In this document: positions 19,290 to 30,482 of the stretch, piece by piece
How the letters are laid out: every line of letters begins with the position of its first letter
How positions within the stretch are numbered: the stretch's first letter is position 1
Assembly: GCA_024643545.1 (NCBI GenBank)
Contig: JAHEMR010000003.1
Location: 124,001 to 188,000 of the forward strand
Reading direction: 5' to 3'
DNA length: 64,000 nucleotides
Source of the DNA: Crocinitomicaceae bacterium
Lineage (GTDB): Bacteria > Bacteroidota > Bacteroidia > Flavobacteriales_D > Crocinitomicaceae
Translations under genes and position numbers: made by a program
Notes under the pieces: model-generated
Seen by the model: only the letters and a program-made list of their open reading frames with translations
Database searches by the model: none
Told to the model about the DNA's origin: nothing

Positions 19290-20168
19290 TTAATTACGGG
19301 TATCAATTCCCCAAAGCATTTTATTTCGAATCGTATCAAGGAAATTATTATCCTCAAATTTAACAACATTAATCATAAATTCCGCCTTCGTAACAATCAC
19401 ATCTTCTCCTTGTTTGATGTGTTTCGAAACACCATCTAAACTAAGCAAATAACTTCGGTCTCTTCCTTCCACACTTAAGGTTATTGGCATGTGATCTGGC
19501 ACGACCACCGGACGTACGTTTAAATTATGTGGCGCGATTGGCGTAAGTATATGCACTTGACATCCAGGAGTTATGATGGGCCCACCGCAACTAAGACTAT
19601 AAGCAGTTGAACCTGTTGGTGTCGCTACAATGAGCCCATCTGCCCAATATGAATTCAAGAATTTTTTATCCAAATACGCATGAACAGTGACCATTGAAGA
19701 GGTGTCTTTTTTCTGTAATGTCAGTTCATTCAAGGCAAAATTATCTTCACCGAAAACGTCATCCACCGTAGATACGCGTAAAAGGGAACGTTTTTGAAAT
19801 TCAAATTGCTTGTCCCTAACCTGAGCTATTTTGTCGTAAATATGATCTTTGGATATATTGGAAAGGAACCCAAGTCTACCCGTATTAATTCCCATAATTG
19901 GAACTCCTGAATCTCGAATATAGGAAACCGCTCTTAAAAACGTTCCATCACCTCCAAGACTGATTAACAAATCGAATCCGGCGTGAAAATCTTTGTGGTT
20001 ATTGTACGTTTCATAGGAACTAGAGATTCCTGCTTTCGCTACAAGTTGCTCTTTCAGTTCCTCCTCTAAAATTGCTTTCCATCCAAAATCTTCGATATGC
20101 TTTAACACTTCGACGAAGAATGAACTCGTTTGCTTATTAATCTTTCGACCATAAATGGCTACTCTCAT
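19290..20168 (-). CDS. nadK: NAD kinase
   Basis: LISLGGDGTFLRAVSYIR, GINTGRLGFLSNI, DGLIVATPTGSTAYSLSCGGPI. Confidence 0.96.
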   Translation of the reverse strand: MRVAIYGRKINKQTSSFFVEVLKHIEDFGWKAILEEELKEQLVAKAGISSSYETYNNHKDFHAGFDLLISLGGDGTFLRAVSYIRDSGVPIMGINTGRLGFLSNISKDHIYDKIAQVRDKQFEFQKRSLLRVSTVDDVFGEDNFALNELTLQKKDTSSMVTVHAYLDKKFLNSYWADGLIVATPTGSTAYSLSCGGPIITPGCQVHILTPIAPHNLNVRPVVVPDHMPITLSVEGRDRSYLLSLDGVSKHIKQGEDVIVTKAEFMINVVKFEDNNFLDTIRNKMLWGIDTRN

Positions 20169-20170
20169 CC

Positions 20171-20845
20171 TTACAATTTTAAGTATTGCATTAATGTATC
20201 ATACCTCCATTGCATGTCTTCATCACCATGTCCATTCTGAAAAGACGCTTTGACCAAGTAATCGTAACGTTCAAAGGTTCGAATAATGCTACTTAAGTCA
20301 TAGCTATTCACTTTAAGGGTTACGTCAATCTTAGTAGAGTCCAAGTGTGAGGTCATGAAAACACTCAGAATACGGGCATTGTTACTCTCAACAATTTGAG
20401 CGATTTGTGATAGGGTATAATCACTTGCGTTCATTTCGAGCACAAGGATTCCCCCATTTTCTTTGATGCTACCGGTATTTGCTAGAAGCGTCATCACGTG
20501 ATACACACTACAGCATCCGAGGTAATTTTCCTGTTGATCCAAAATTGGAATGACACTTAATTTAAACTCTGCCATTTTGGCTATGACATCATACATATGT
20601 GCTTGACCAAAAATGAATGGTCTTGGCAAATGTTGAAATAAACGGTCTAAATTTTCATCTAAATTGAGGTGATCGAGTATATCAGATTCAGAAACAACCC
20701 CAACAAAGTTGCCATTTTTGAGCACGGGAAGGTGAGAAACTTTAAATTCCTCCATCCAACTCAAGGCCTTTTCACCTGAATCCGTATGGATTAGGGGTGG
20801 GATTTCGTCTGTAATTAAATCAATTGCTCTCATACGCGTCGCCAA
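20171..20845 (-). CDS. CBS-domain protein
   Basis: Paired CBS repeats ([43 protein letters not shown]). Confidence 0.85.
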   Translation of the reverse strand: MATRMRAIDLITDEIPPLIHTDSGEKALSWMEEFKVSHLPVLKNGNFVGVVSESDILDHLNLDENLDRLFQHLPRPFIFGQAHMYDVIAKMAEFKLSVIPILDQQENYLGCCSVYHVMTLLANTGSIKENGGILVLEMNASDYTLSQIAQIVESNNARILSVFMTSHLDSTKIDVTLKVNSYDLSSIIRTFERYDYLVKASFQNGHGDEDMQWRYDTLMQYLKL

Positions 20846-20896
20846 AATAGTAAAATCCTTTCAGAGTTCTTACTTTTGTGTGTCAAAATTTGTGCC

Positions 20897-21613
20897 ATGA
20901 CAAGACTAAGTGTGAACATCAATAAAATTGCTACGCTTCGAAACGCTCGAGGCGGACAAATCCCCAATGTCGTTCAATTCGCCATAGATTGCGAGCGATT
21001 TGGCGCACAAGGCATCACCGTTCATCCGCGCCCGGACGAACGACACATTACCACGCAGGATACGTATGATTTAGCAAAAGTAGTCACTACTGAATATAAC
21101 ATTGAAGGATACCCTGATGCACGTTATTTAACTCTAATCAATGATATTCGTCCACACCAAGCGACCTTGGTACCAGACGGACCTGATGTACTTACTTCAA
21201 ATGCCGGTTGGGACACAGAAAAACATCAATCTTTTTTGAGCGATACATTGAAGGAACTATCTTCAAAAGGCGTTCGTACTTCCCTTTTTATTGAACCGAA
21301 CAAACACTGGATTGAACTGGCTAAAAAAGCGGGTGCTGATCGCATTGAACTTTATACGGGTCCTTATGCCGAAGCATTCTCAAAAGACCCTAACTCAGCG
21401 ATAGCACACTACATTGACGCGATTGACTACGCAGTATCCATCGGGTTAGAAATCAACGCAGGACACGATTTAAGTCAAGAAAACTTACGATTTTTCAAAC
21501 AATCGGTTCGCCAATTAGACGAGGTTTCAATTGGACACGCACTTATTTCAGACGCGTTATACCTTGGAATTGAGAACACAATCCAACGTTTTTTACACTT
21601 GTTGCGGGACTAA
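20897..21613 (+). CDS. pdxJ: Pyridoxine 5'-phosphate synthase
   Basis: [29 protein letters not shown]...[14 protein letters not shown]; start moved from 20876 to ATG 20897 because TACTTTTG (20871-20878) spans the earlier start. Confidence 0.95.
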   Translation: MTRLSVNINKIATLRNARGGQIPNVVQFAIDCERFGAQGITVHPRPDERHITTQDTYDLAKVVTTEYNIEGYPDARYLTLINDIRPHQATLVPDGPDVLTSNAGWDTEKHQSFLSDTLKELSSKGVRTSLFIEPNKHWIELAKKAGADRIELYTGPYAEAFSKDPNSAIAHYIDAIDYAVSIGLEINAGHDLSQENLRFFKQSVRQLDEVSIGHALISDALYLGIENTIQRFLHLLRD

Positions 21614-22723
21614 TTATTTCTGATTAATTGTTCGGTGAGGATACGGAATATTTATATTATACTCTCGGAAAAGCCGGTCTATTTCAAAACGAATTTCTGA
21701 TTTATAGTTGTTAATGTCCCAACTTTGATCAGCCCAAAAAATCAATTCTAATTCAAGACCATTTTCACCGAAATTGGCCAAACGCACAATTACAGGATGG
21801 TTTTTCTTCACTTTCGGATGTGCCATTGCAGCTTGAGTCAATAGTCTTTTTATCAGTTCTGTATCAGCACCAAAGTCAACTAAAACATTGATGGTAAAAC
21901 GGGTTAATTCCGAACCATGGCTCCAGTTTTCGATTTGTTCTTGCGTAAGTCTCGTGTTTGGAATGATGAGTACATTTCCTTCACGGGTTTGAATTTGAGT
22001 TGTGCGAACACTAATCTTCAGAATCTTAGCTACAATTGCATCGGATGTTTTCTGTGAATTTTTAGAGGCTCCATGGATTTCAACGATGTCCCCCACCCGT
22101 AAATTCCCTTCTACCAATAAAACAACTCCCCCAATCATGTCCTTAAAGACATCTTGCAACCCTAAACCAATACCCACTAAAAGTCCAACGGAACTTGTCA
22201 GGATAATTACAAGGTCAATGTTTAGTAATTGAAAACAAAACAATATAGAAAATACATAAATGACGTATTTAGCGATTTGAATGTATACATATTCAGACGC
22301 CGCATCGTAATTTGTATTTCGCTTAAATTTCCGGCCAATATACAGCTTACTCAAATTGACAAGGATCCGCGCTCCAAAGAAAACAGAAACGATGATCAAC
22401 AAATCTGCGAAGTCAATTTTTATCGCTCCTAAATCAATGAATTTATAGTTTAGAAAATTCTTAAATGTGACATTCTGATTGTTAAATTTAAAGCTTAACA
22501 CCGCAATATAAATCGCTAATAAGTAGACACTTTGACTTAGCAACTTCAACCAAGCTAGTTGTCGTCCCTCGAGGTTGATTTGGGCCGTTTTAACATACCG
22601 TTTTAACAAACGATGAACAAGGCGGCGTAAAACAGCGGCCACGAGGAAAATGAGCGTCAAAAAGACCAAATTCCAGAAGCATATTTTATATGGACCGATA
22701 TGAAAAAGAGTCGTGCTTAACAT
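21614..22723 (-). CDS. MscS-family mechanosensitive channel
   Basis: LTSSVGLLVGIGLGLQDVFKDMIGGVVLLVEGNLRVGDIVEIHG; VLIIPNTRLTQEQIENWSH. Confidence 0.9.
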   Translation of the reverse strand: MLSTTLFHIGPYKICFWNLVFLTLIFLVAAVLRRLVHRLLKRYVKTAQINLEGRQLAWLKLLSQSVYLLAIYIAVLSFKFNNQNVTFKNFLNYKFIDLGAIKIDFADLLIIVSVFFGARILVNLSKLYIGRKFKRNTNYDAASEYVYIQIAKYVIYVFSILFCFQLLNIDLVIILTSSVGLLVGIGLGLQDVFKDMIGGVVLLVEGNLRVGDIVEIHGASKNSQKTSDAIVAKILKISVRTTQIQTREGNVLIIPNTRLTQEQIENWSHGSELTRFTINVLVDFGADTELIKRLLTQAAMAHPKVKKNHPVIVRLANFGENGLELELIFWADQSWDINNYKSEIRFEIDRLFREYNINIPYPHRTINQK

Positions 22724-22724
22724 A

Positions 22725-24698
22725 TTAACGTGTGATAATCCTCCCTAATTTTTCAGAAAACTCTTTCCGAACTTTTGCATACACCATTTGCTCGGACAAC
22801 AAAAGAATTAAATCTTCCCCTTGCGGATTTTTATCTTTTAATTCACGCTGTAATCCTTGAATGTGCTGCTCTACTTTGACGAGTTTAAAGTGATAGATGG
22901 CGTTCATTACAGATTCGTACAAATTATCCGCCTCTGATTTTGTGTGTATGTTGTATTTACCAACCCAATTATAACTTAATTCATTGTCATCACTTTCCAA
23001 ATCGGTTACATATGCAACAATCTCCTGATTTTCTAGTCGCTTGAGGTACGATGAAGATAACAGGGTATTGTCTTTCACCCCATCCATAAACAAGCCATAA
23101 ATTTCGCGGTATAGCGGTTGTTCGATGCGTAAATCATCGCTTTCAATTTCTTGAATAATCAATTCAATGACACTCGTTGACTTATCCTCACTTCCAATTT
23201 CCTTCACCAATACCTCACGCGTTCCGTATTTAATCATCATTCGAATGATTTCATCCTCGTGTTTTATTTCCGGAGCAGACTCACCAGCTTCTCGGCTCTG
23301 GGTCGCCATTTCATCTTGAAGAAGGTTTGCACTTTCTTTCGGAAGTGGAACCTCGTTCAACATAGGCTCTTGTAATTGCTTGGCCATTGTAGACTTTCGC
23401 AAACGCATGAGTTCATTGTTGACAATGGACTCGGAAATTTCAAATTGTCTTGCGATTTCTTGAATATAAACGCTTCGTGTAATTTGATCTGGAATCAAGG
23501 AAACGGAGTGCACGATTTCCTTAATTAATTCGGACTTACGAATCGGGTCATTTATTCCATCAGAAAGTAGAATGGATGCTTTGAAAGTGATGAAATCCTG
23601 TTTGTGAGATTTTATGTACGCTTCCAATTCACTTGAACTGCGTGATTTCGAAAACGAATCCGGATCCTCTCCATCTGGAAACAGCACGACTTTCACATTC
23701 ATTCCCTCCTCCAAGATCAAATCAATTCCTCGGAAACTTGCCTTAATTCCAGCAGCATCTCCGTCATACAATATGGTTAAATTCTTGGTATAGCGTTTCA
23801 CTAATTTCACCTGTTCTTTGGTGAGCGAGGTTCCTGATGAAGAAACTACGTGTTGCATTCCAGCTTGATGCATGCTTATCACATCCGTGTATCCTTCACA
23901 CAAAAGGCATTCATCGTATTTAACAATGTCTCCTTTTGCAAAGTACAATCCATATAGGATTTCACTTTTATTATAGATGATACTTTCAGGAGAATTAAAG
24001 TATTTAGCGATTTTTTTATCCGCCAACAAGGTCCGACCTCCGAAACCAAGTACCCTACCTGAGATACTATGAATTGGGAAAATTACGCGTCCTCTAAAAA
24101 AATCAAAGGAACGATCATCCTTGGTTTTAACGAGTCCTACTTTTTCGAGGTAATCAAGTTTATACCCTTTTTCAAGGGCTTTTTTCGTAAAATCATCTCC
24201 TTTATTGAGGCAATATCCCAGTTGAAAGCGTTCGATAATGTCTTTCCGGAATCCACGTTCTTCAAAATAGGAAAGTCCGATAGCCTTGCCTTCATCAGTA
24301 CCGTGCATGTTCTCAGAAAAGGTGTTTTTCGCAAATTCATTAATGATGTAAAAACTCTCACGTTCGTTTAACTGTGCTAGTTCCTCTGCAGTTGGCTGTG
24401 CGGTTTCAGGGATTTGAACGCCGTATCGATCTGCCAACCAGCGCAGTGCTTCCGGGTACGAAAAATGTTCTTTTTCCATTAGGAATGAAACAACAGTTCC
24501 CCCTTTTCCTGTTGAAAAACACTTAAAAATTTGTTTTGCGGGTGAAACAACGAATGAAGGAGTTTTTTCATCCGTGAAAGGGCTTAATCCTTTTAAATTC
24601 GAACCGGCACGTTTCAATTGTACATAATCACCAATCACTTCCTCAATGCGAGAAACATGCATGATTTCATCAATGATATGTGGAGGAATTTTACTCAC
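22725..24698 (-). CDS. dnaG: DNA primase
   Basis: Zn-finger region LKGLSPFTDEKTPSFVVSPAKQIFKCFSTGKGG; TOPRIM CEGYTDVISMHQAGMQHVVSSSGTSLT. Confidence 0.97.
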   Translation of the reverse strand: MSKIPPHIIDEIMHVSRIEEVIGDYVQLKRAGSNLKGLSPFTDEKTPSFVVSPAKQIFKCFSTGKGGTVVSFLMEKEHFSYPEALRWLADRYGVQIPETAQPTAEELAQLNERESFYIINEFAKNTFSENMHGTDEGKAIGLSYFEERGFRKDIIERFQLGYCLNKGDDFTKKALEKGYKLDYLEKVGLVKTKDDRSFDFFRGRVIFPIHSISGRVLGFGGRTLLADKKIAKYFNSPESIIYNKSEILYGLYFAKGDIVKYDECLLCEGYTDVISMHQAGMQHVVSSSGTSLTKEQVKLVKRYTKNLTILYDGDAAGIKASFRGIDLILEEGMNVKVVLFPDGEDPDSFSKSRSSSELEAYIKSHKQDFITFKASILLSDGINDPIRKSELIKEIVHSVSLIPDQITRSVYIQEIARQFEISESIVNNELMRLRKSTMAKQLQEPMLNEVPLPKESANLLQDEMATQSREAGESAPEIKHEDEIIRMMIKYGTREVLVKEIGSEDKSTSVIELIIQEIESDDLRIEQPLYREIYGLFMDGVKDNTLLSSSYLKRLENQEIVAYVTDLESDDNELSYNWVGKYNIHTKSEADNLYESVMNAIYHFKLVKVEQHIQGLQRELKDKNPQGEDLILLLSEQMVYAKVRKEFSEKLGRIITR

Positions 24699-25107
24699 TT
24701 TCAGGATAGCCGTAATCTTTTACTTGCTTGTTTTTACCTTTTTCGTCATAAGTGGTCCATACACCAACCATTTGATCATTGTGGTATTCACCATGGTAGT
24801 GAATTCGTCCATTTGGATGTTTTACAATGGAATAACCTTCTTTTTTTCCATTTTCATAGAAGGTAAAAGAAAGCATGTTTCCTTTTTCAGAATAGAATGT
24901 CCATTTCCCATCCCGGTTTCCTTTAACATCGACATTTCCTTCAAACTTCACTTGTTTTTTCCCAGGATACCATTCTGTAAATTGTCCGTCTTTAATTTGA
25001 TAAAGCACTTCCTCTTTCCCTGAATCAACCGTTTTTTTCGAATCTGCATTCGAACAGGCATTCAATGTTAACAAGGCAAATAAGGTAATTAAAAGTATGT
25101 TTTTCAT
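24691..25107 (-). CDS. MORN-variant repeat lipoprotein
   Basis: Lipobox LNACS; repeats NVDVKGNRDGKWTFYSEKGNMLSFTFYENGKKEGYSIVKHPNGRIHYHGEY. Confidence 0.75.
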   Translation of the reverse strand: MKNILLITLFALLTLNACSNADSKKTVDSGKEEVLYQIKDGQFTEWYPGKKQVKFEGNVDVKGNRDGKWTFYSEKGNMLSFTFYENGKKEGYSIVKHPNGRIHYHGEYHNDQMVGVWTTYDEKGKNKQVKDYGYPESE

Positions 25108-26081
25108 TATTTCTCTCTATTCATTGTATAATGTACCAATCCTATTAACGAATTTTTTGCTTCGTTGTCGGGGAAAGATTCCAATAATTCCAGTGCTTCA
25201 TGTGCGATTGCCTCCATTTTTAGAGTAGCGAATTGAATTCCACCGTACTCAATCACCAATTGAATGGCACGTTTGATTCGAGCGGATACATCGAATTCAT
25301 TCTTCATGATATACATCAGTTCCTTGCGAATTTCACTAGGAGAATGATTCATGACATAAATCAAAGGCAACGTCATTTTTTGTTCACGGATATCAATTCC
25401 GGTAGGTTTTCCGATGTGTTCCCCTGTACCGTAATCGAAAATATCGTCTTTGATTTGAAAGGCTAGTCCAATTAGCTCACCAAACTTCCTCATTTTCTCA
25501 CGCTGTTCAGCTGTCGCTTGGACGCTTATTGCTCCTGCTTCACAGCAAGTGGAAATAAGTGAAGCGGTCTTTTTACGGATGACTTCGAAATACGTTTCTT
25601 CGTCGATGTTCAAGTCGCGCGCTTTTTCAATTTGCAGCAATTCACCTTCACTCATTTCGCGGACAGCACGCGCAACTACTTCTAATAAAGCCAGGTTTTC
25701 TTTCTCAATAGAGAGTAAAAGAATTCTTGAGAGCATGTAATCACCGACAAGGACAGCAATTTTATTTTTCCAAAGTGCATTAACCGAAAAGAATCCTCTT
25801 CGCTCATTGGCGTCATCCACCACGTCATCGTGCACGAGTGTTGCTGTATGTAAAAGTTCAACTAAGGTTGTCGCGTCGTAGGTAACTTGGTTAATTTCAC
25901 CGAGCATTTTTGCAGTTAGAAAAACGAACATCGGACGCATTTGCTTTCCTTTTCGTTTCACAACATATTGAGTGACTTTGTCAAGTAAGGCCACGTCAGA
26001 CCTCATTGATTCTTTAAAATAAGCTTCAAATGCCGTCAATTCTGACTGAATTGGTGCCATGATGTCCTCAACCTTCTGCAT
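25107..26081 (-). CDS. Polyprenyl (octaprenyl-type) diphosphate synthase
   Basis: LLHTATLVHDDVVDDANERRG (FARM) and LAFQIKDDIFDYGTGEHIGKPTGID (SARM). Start 26081 or 26060. Confidence 0.93.
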   Translation of the reverse strand: MQKVEDIMAPIQSELTAFEAYFKESMRSDVALLDKVTQYVVKRKGKQMRPMFVFLTAKMLGEINQVTYDATTLVELLHTATLVHDDVVDDANERRGFFSVNALWKNKIAVLVGDYMLSRILLLSIEKENLALLEVVARAVREMSEGELLQIEKARDLNIDEETYFEVIRKKTASLISTCCEAGAISVQATAEQREKMRKFGELIGLAFQIKDDIFDYGTGEHIGKPTGIDIREQKMTLPLIYVMNHSPSEIRKELMYIMKNEFDVSARIKRAIQLVIEYGGIQFATLKMEAIAHEALELLESFPDNEAKNSLIGLVHYTMNREK

Positions 26082-26228
26082 AAGACAAATATACAGAATC
26101 CCTTACTGTAATGTGTGCCGAAACAGAGGAAATTAACGGGGATGATGTAATTTCCTTTTGAACGGATTTTGATTCAAAACAAGAACGTGTTTTTGAAAAT
26201 GAAAATTGAGATCCTTTCAAAGGAAAGT

Positions 26229-27383
26229 TTAGATGGTTTTTTCTTGTTTAAAGTACTGGCGCAAAAACCAATATTCAAATGCTGGATCTAGAAAAGACAA
26301 TTTACCATCAAATTCATCGATTAAATCAGCCTTTAAAAGTATTGATTTGTTTTTTACCACATTTGCAGAAGTTCCTAATCGATACTTGAGAAGGATCTCC
26401 ATGCTGCTTAACTTTTCTTCTTTTTTCGCAATAGCCTTTAAAAAATTTAATTGTGTCAAACTCAATCCCTCGACCTCACGCAAATACAATGGTGAATTGG
26501 CTTCAATTAATTCTGAAAAGGCCATTTGAACTTCCATTTTAGTTGCTTTTCTCTTCGTTTTTTGCCACGTGTAATGAGCAAGCTGCTGGACATACCACGA
26601 ATGGTCTTGCATCAAGGTTGGAATCAATTCCGCTAGATTTGGTGAAATTTCTTTTTTTGTTTTTGCGAAACTTTCGATAATGAAACTAATCCATTTTTCA
26701 CGTTTAATTTTTTGAAGTAACATAATGTCACCAAATCGATAAAACGGTTTTGATGGATTATTAAAAATGTCCGTCATCATATGACGCTTACTTCCATACA
26801 AACAATAGGTGACCGATTTTTGCCGTTGCCAAATAGCCCGCATCGATTTTTCTAAAAATTCAAAGTCTTTAAAGGTTGCCAAATTCTGAAACTCATCTAA
26901 ACAAACGACAAAACGACATTTTTTATCAATGGCCAATTTTTCAGGAAGCTCCAATATTTCAGAGCGGTGTTTTTTCAGCTGATTCCAATCAAAGCCCAAA
27001 CTAAAATCATTTATTGGATCAATACCAACGGTAAGAATAGGTGTCAATTGCTTAAAAAAATCTTTTGCCGACTGGATCCATTCCTGCCAAACCGAGGATG
27101 ATGCTTTAATTATTTCTCGCGCAAACATTTCCAGAAATTCTTCCTCCGTTGAAACAGAAAACAAATCTAAATTTACTACCTTAATTTCTGGATTTTTTCT
27201 TCGTAACTCCAAAATCATCTTTTCAACTAAAGAAGATTTTCCCCATCGTCGAGGTGAAATGAGCATTGTATTGATGCCTTGTGTAAGGTTTTTATACAAT
27301 TTATCCAGGTCCTGTTCTCTATTCGTAAAACCTAAATTACTGACAGTTCGACCGAATAAGAAGGGTGATAATTCGCTTTCCAT
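26229..27383 (-). CDS. AAA-type ATP-binding protein (COG1672 / archaeal-ATPase-like)
   Basis: Walker A ISPRRWGKSSLVEK, Walker B RFVVCLDEFQNL, C-terminal winged-helix-like region. Confidence 0.85.
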   Translation of the reverse strand: MESELSPFLFGRTVSNLGFTNREQDLDKLYKNLTQGINTMLISPRRWGKSSLVEKMILELRRKNPEIKVVNLDLFSVSTEEEFLEMFAREIIKASSSVWQEWIQSAKDFFKQLTPILTVGIDPINDFSLGFDWNQLKKHRSEILELPEKLAIDKKCRFVVCLDEFQNLATFKDFEFLEKSMRAIWQRQKSVTYCLYGSKRHMMTDIFNNPSKPFYRFGDIMLLQKIKREKWISFIIESFAKTKKEISPNLAELIPTLMQDHSWYVQQLAHYTWQKTKRKATKMEVQMAFSELIEANSPLYLREVEGLSLTQLNFLKAIAKKEEKLSSMEILLKYRLGTSANVVKNKSILLKADLIDEFDGKLSFLDPAFEYWFLRQYFKQEKTI

Positions 27384-27528
27384 TTAACAATTTTAAACAA
27401 AAATACAAATTATTACCTGATAGTTAGTTACTGATTGGTAAGTTACTATTCAGTGAGTTTTTTTTTCTTGTTGTATTATTCAGACAAATAAGAAAATAAA
27501 CTCAAACACGAACAATAGAGATGTTTTC

Positions 27529-30345
27529 CTATCTCGACAAGTGCATATTTCTTTCCGAATAGATTTTGGTAAAGAACGGGTCTTTTAAGTCCTTGATAAA
27601 ACGAATTGCCTCACCAGTTGATTTCATCTCTGGACCAAGCTCTTTTTTCACATCCGGGAATTTCTCGTAAGAGAAAACAGGGATTTTTATCGCGTATCCT
27701 TCTTTTCTAGGTTGGAAATTGAAGTCTGTTACTTTCTTCTCGCCCAACATGACTTTCGTTGCGTAATTCACATAAGGTTCGTCGTATGCTTTCGCAATAA
27801 ATGGAACTGTTCGAGATGCACGTGGATTTGCTTCAATCACGTACACTTTGTCATCCTTAATGGCAAACTGAATATTCAAAAGTCCAACCGTTTTCAATTC
27901 AATGGCAATTTTCTTCGTAATGTCTTCTATCTGTGTCATCACGAAGTCTCCCAAGTTGTAAGGAGGTAAAACAGCGTATGAATCACCGGAGTGAATTCCC
28001 GCTGGCTCGATGTGTTGCATAATACCAATAATGTACACATTTTCCCCATCACAAATGGCATCTGCCTCTGCTTCAATGGCTCCACCTAAGAAGTGGTCCA
28101 ATAAGATTTGGTTATTCCCCATTTCATTAATGATGTCAACGACATGGTGTTCCAATTCTTCTTTGTTGATGACAATTTTCATTTTTTGTCCACCTAACAC
28201 GTAGGAAGGACGAACCAACAATGGGAATCCAAGTTCATCGGATAACTCCAACGCTTGTTCTGCACTTTCCACTACACCATATTGTGGGAAAGGAACGTTA
28301 TTCGCTTCCAACAATTTAGAGAAACGTCCGCGGTCTTCCGCTAAATCAAGCGCTTCATAACTTGTTCCGAGAATACGAATTCCGTATCGCTGTAATTTTT
28401 CTGCTAATTTAAGAGCGGTTTGTCCACCCAATTGAACGATCACCCCTACTGGATTTTCGTGCATGATGATGTCGTAAATATGCTCCCAGAAAACTGGTTC
28501 GAAATACAATTTATCCGCTGTATCGAAATCAGTCGAAACCGTCTCTGGATTACAGTTGATCATGATGGTTTCGTAGCCACATTCTTTCGCCGCCAATACA
28601 CCGTGAACACATGAATAATCGAATTCGATTCCTTGACCAATGCGGTTTGGACCAGAACCTAAGACAACAACTTTCTTGCGGTCTGAAACGATGCTTTCGT
28701 TTTCATATTCAAACGTCGAATAGTAATAAGGAGTTTTTGCTTCGAACTCTGCAGCACATGTATCAACTAACTTGTAGACACGTTTGATGCCCATTTCGGT
28801 ACGTTTTGTGTACACTTCAGACTCTAAACAACGTAACAAATGCGCTACTTGTCTGTCCGCATATCCTTTTTGTTTCGCTTCAAAAAGCAATTCTTTTGGA
28901 ATGCTTCCTAAATGATGTTTTTCAATTTTGCGTTCTAACTTGATTAAATCTTCGATTTGTTTCAAGAACCAAATATCAATTTTCGTTTTCTCAACAATTT
29001 TTTTAAACGGTATTCCCAATTTGATCGCATCGTAGATATGGAATAAACGGTTCCAACTTGCGAACTCTAACGAATGTAAGATTTCATCTTGATTGGTTAA
29101 TTCTTTTCCATCCGCACCTAATCCATTTCGGTTAATCTCTAGAGATTGACACGCCTTTTGAAGCGCTTCTTGGAATGAACGTCCGATACCCATTACCTCA
29201 CCTACCGACTTCATTTGAAGTCCAAGTTGGCGATTTGTACCTGGGAATTTATTAAAGTTCCAACGTGGAATCTTTACAATTACGTAGTCTAATGTTGGCT
29301 CAAATAAAGCAGATGTCGTTTTCGTGATTTGGTTTTGCAATTCATCTAAGTGGTATCCAATCGCCAATTTCGAAGCAATTTTCGCAATCGGATAACCCGT
29401 TGCTTTGGATGCCAAAGCTGACGAACGAGACACACGTGGATTGATTTCAATCGCAATAATATCCTCCGCATCATCTGGAGAGACAGCGAACTGAACATTA
29501 CATCCACCCGCAAAATTACCGATAGAACGCATCATTTTGATGGACATATCGCGCATTTTTTGGAAGGTTGTATCTGACAAAGTCATAGCAGGAGCGACCG
29601 TGATCGAATCTCCCGTATGAATTCCCATTGGATCAAAGTTTTCAATCGAACAGATAATCACTACATTGTCATTTGCATCGCGCAGTAATTCCAATTCGTA
29701 TTCTTTCCAGCCAAGTAAGGCTTTATCAATCATTACCTCATGAATCGGGGACAATTGTAATCCGCGTTCTAGTAGGTTGTCAAATTCTTTAGGTTCATGC
29801 AAAATAGAAGCACCTGATCCACCCAAGGTATATGAAGGACGAATGCAAAGCGGGAATCCAAATTCTTGTGCAATTTCTTTTCCTTCCAAGAATGATTTTG
29901 CGGTTTTTTGAGGAGCCATTGGCACATCAATTTCCAACATTAAGTTACGGAAAGCCTCGCGATTTTCGGTGATTTCAATAGCAGCGATATCCACACCAAT
30001 CATTCGAACGCCATGCTGTTCCCAAATACCCAATTCATCACACTTGATACACAAGTTCAACGCTGTTTGCCCCCCCATTGTTGGAAGAACGGCATCAATT
30101 TTGTGATTTTTCAAGATTTCCAAAATACTTTCTGGCTCCAATGGTTGCAGATATACATTATCGGCAACAACCTTGTCGGTCATAATTGTTGCTGGATTTG
30201 AATTGATCAAGGTCACTTCAATTCCTTCTTCTCTCAATGAACGTGCTGCTTGTGATCCGGCGTAGTCAAACTCACAAGCTTGACCTATAACGATTGGACC
30301 GCTTCCGATGATCAGAACCGATTTGATGGATAAATCTTTTGGCAT
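27529..30345 (-). CDS. carB: Carbamoyl-phosphate synthase large subunit
   Basis: VLIIGSGPIVIGQACEFDYAGSQAARSLREEG; duplicated ATP-grasp halves; VLGSGPNRIGQGIEFDYSCVH. Confidence 0.96.
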   Translation of the reverse strand: MPKDLSIKSVLIIGSGPIVIGQACEFDYAGSQAARSLREEGIEVTLINSNPATIMTDKVVADNVYLQPLEPESILEILKNHKIDAVLPTMGGQTALNLCIKCDELGIWEQHGVRMIGVDIAAIEITENREAFRNLMLEIDVPMAPQKTAKSFLEGKEIAQEFGFPLCIRPSYTLGGSGASILHEPKEFDNLLERGLQLSPIHEVMIDKALLGWKEYELELLRDANDNVVIICSIENFDPMGIHTGDSITVAPAMTLSDTTFQKMRDMSIKMMRSIGNFAGGCNVQFAVSPDDAEDIIAIEINPRVSRSSALASKATGYPIAKIASKLAIGYHLDELQNQITKTTSALFEPTLDYVIVKIPRWNFNKFPGTNRQLGLQMKSVGEVMGIGRSFQEALQKACQSLEINRNGLGADGKELTNQDEILHSLEFASWNRLFHIYDAIKLGIPFKKIVEKTKIDIWFLKQIEDLIKLERKIEKHHLGSIPKELLFEAKQKGYADRQVAHLLRCLESEVYTKRTEMGIKRVYKLVDTCAAEFEAKTPYYYSTFEYENESIVSDRKKVVVLGSGPNRIGQGIEFDYSCVHGVLAAKECGYETIMINCNPETVSTDFDTADKLYFEPVFWEHIYDIIMHENPVGVIVQLGGQTALKLAEKLQRYGIRILGTSYEALDLAEDRGRFSKLLEANNVPFPQYGVVESAEQALELSDELGFPLLVRPSYVLGGQKMKIVINKEELEHHVVDIINEMGNNQILLDHFLGGAIEAEADAICDGENVYIIGIMQHIEPAGIHSGDSYAVLPPYNLGDFVMTQIEDITKKIAIELKTVGLLNIQFAIKDDKVYVIEANPRASRTVPFIAKAYDEPYVNYATKVMLGEKKVTDFNFQPRKEGYAIKIPVFSYEKFPDVKKELGPEMKSTGEAIRFIKDLKDPFFTKIYSERNMHLSR

Positions 30346-30482
30346 AGGGATTTCAATTTACTTTTCTTCGAAGCGGATGTTCGCTGCAAATTGAGCACAA
30401 ATTTAGTTCAAATCTATGAAGGTGTGTACTTTTTAACGAAGTGTTTTTTAACAAAATGATTTCAAATTGTTAATAGTCATGT

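Noticed and set aside
27712-30201. Short plus-strand ORFs within carB
   Set aside because: Low-complexity shadow ORFs inside a confidently assigned conserved gene.
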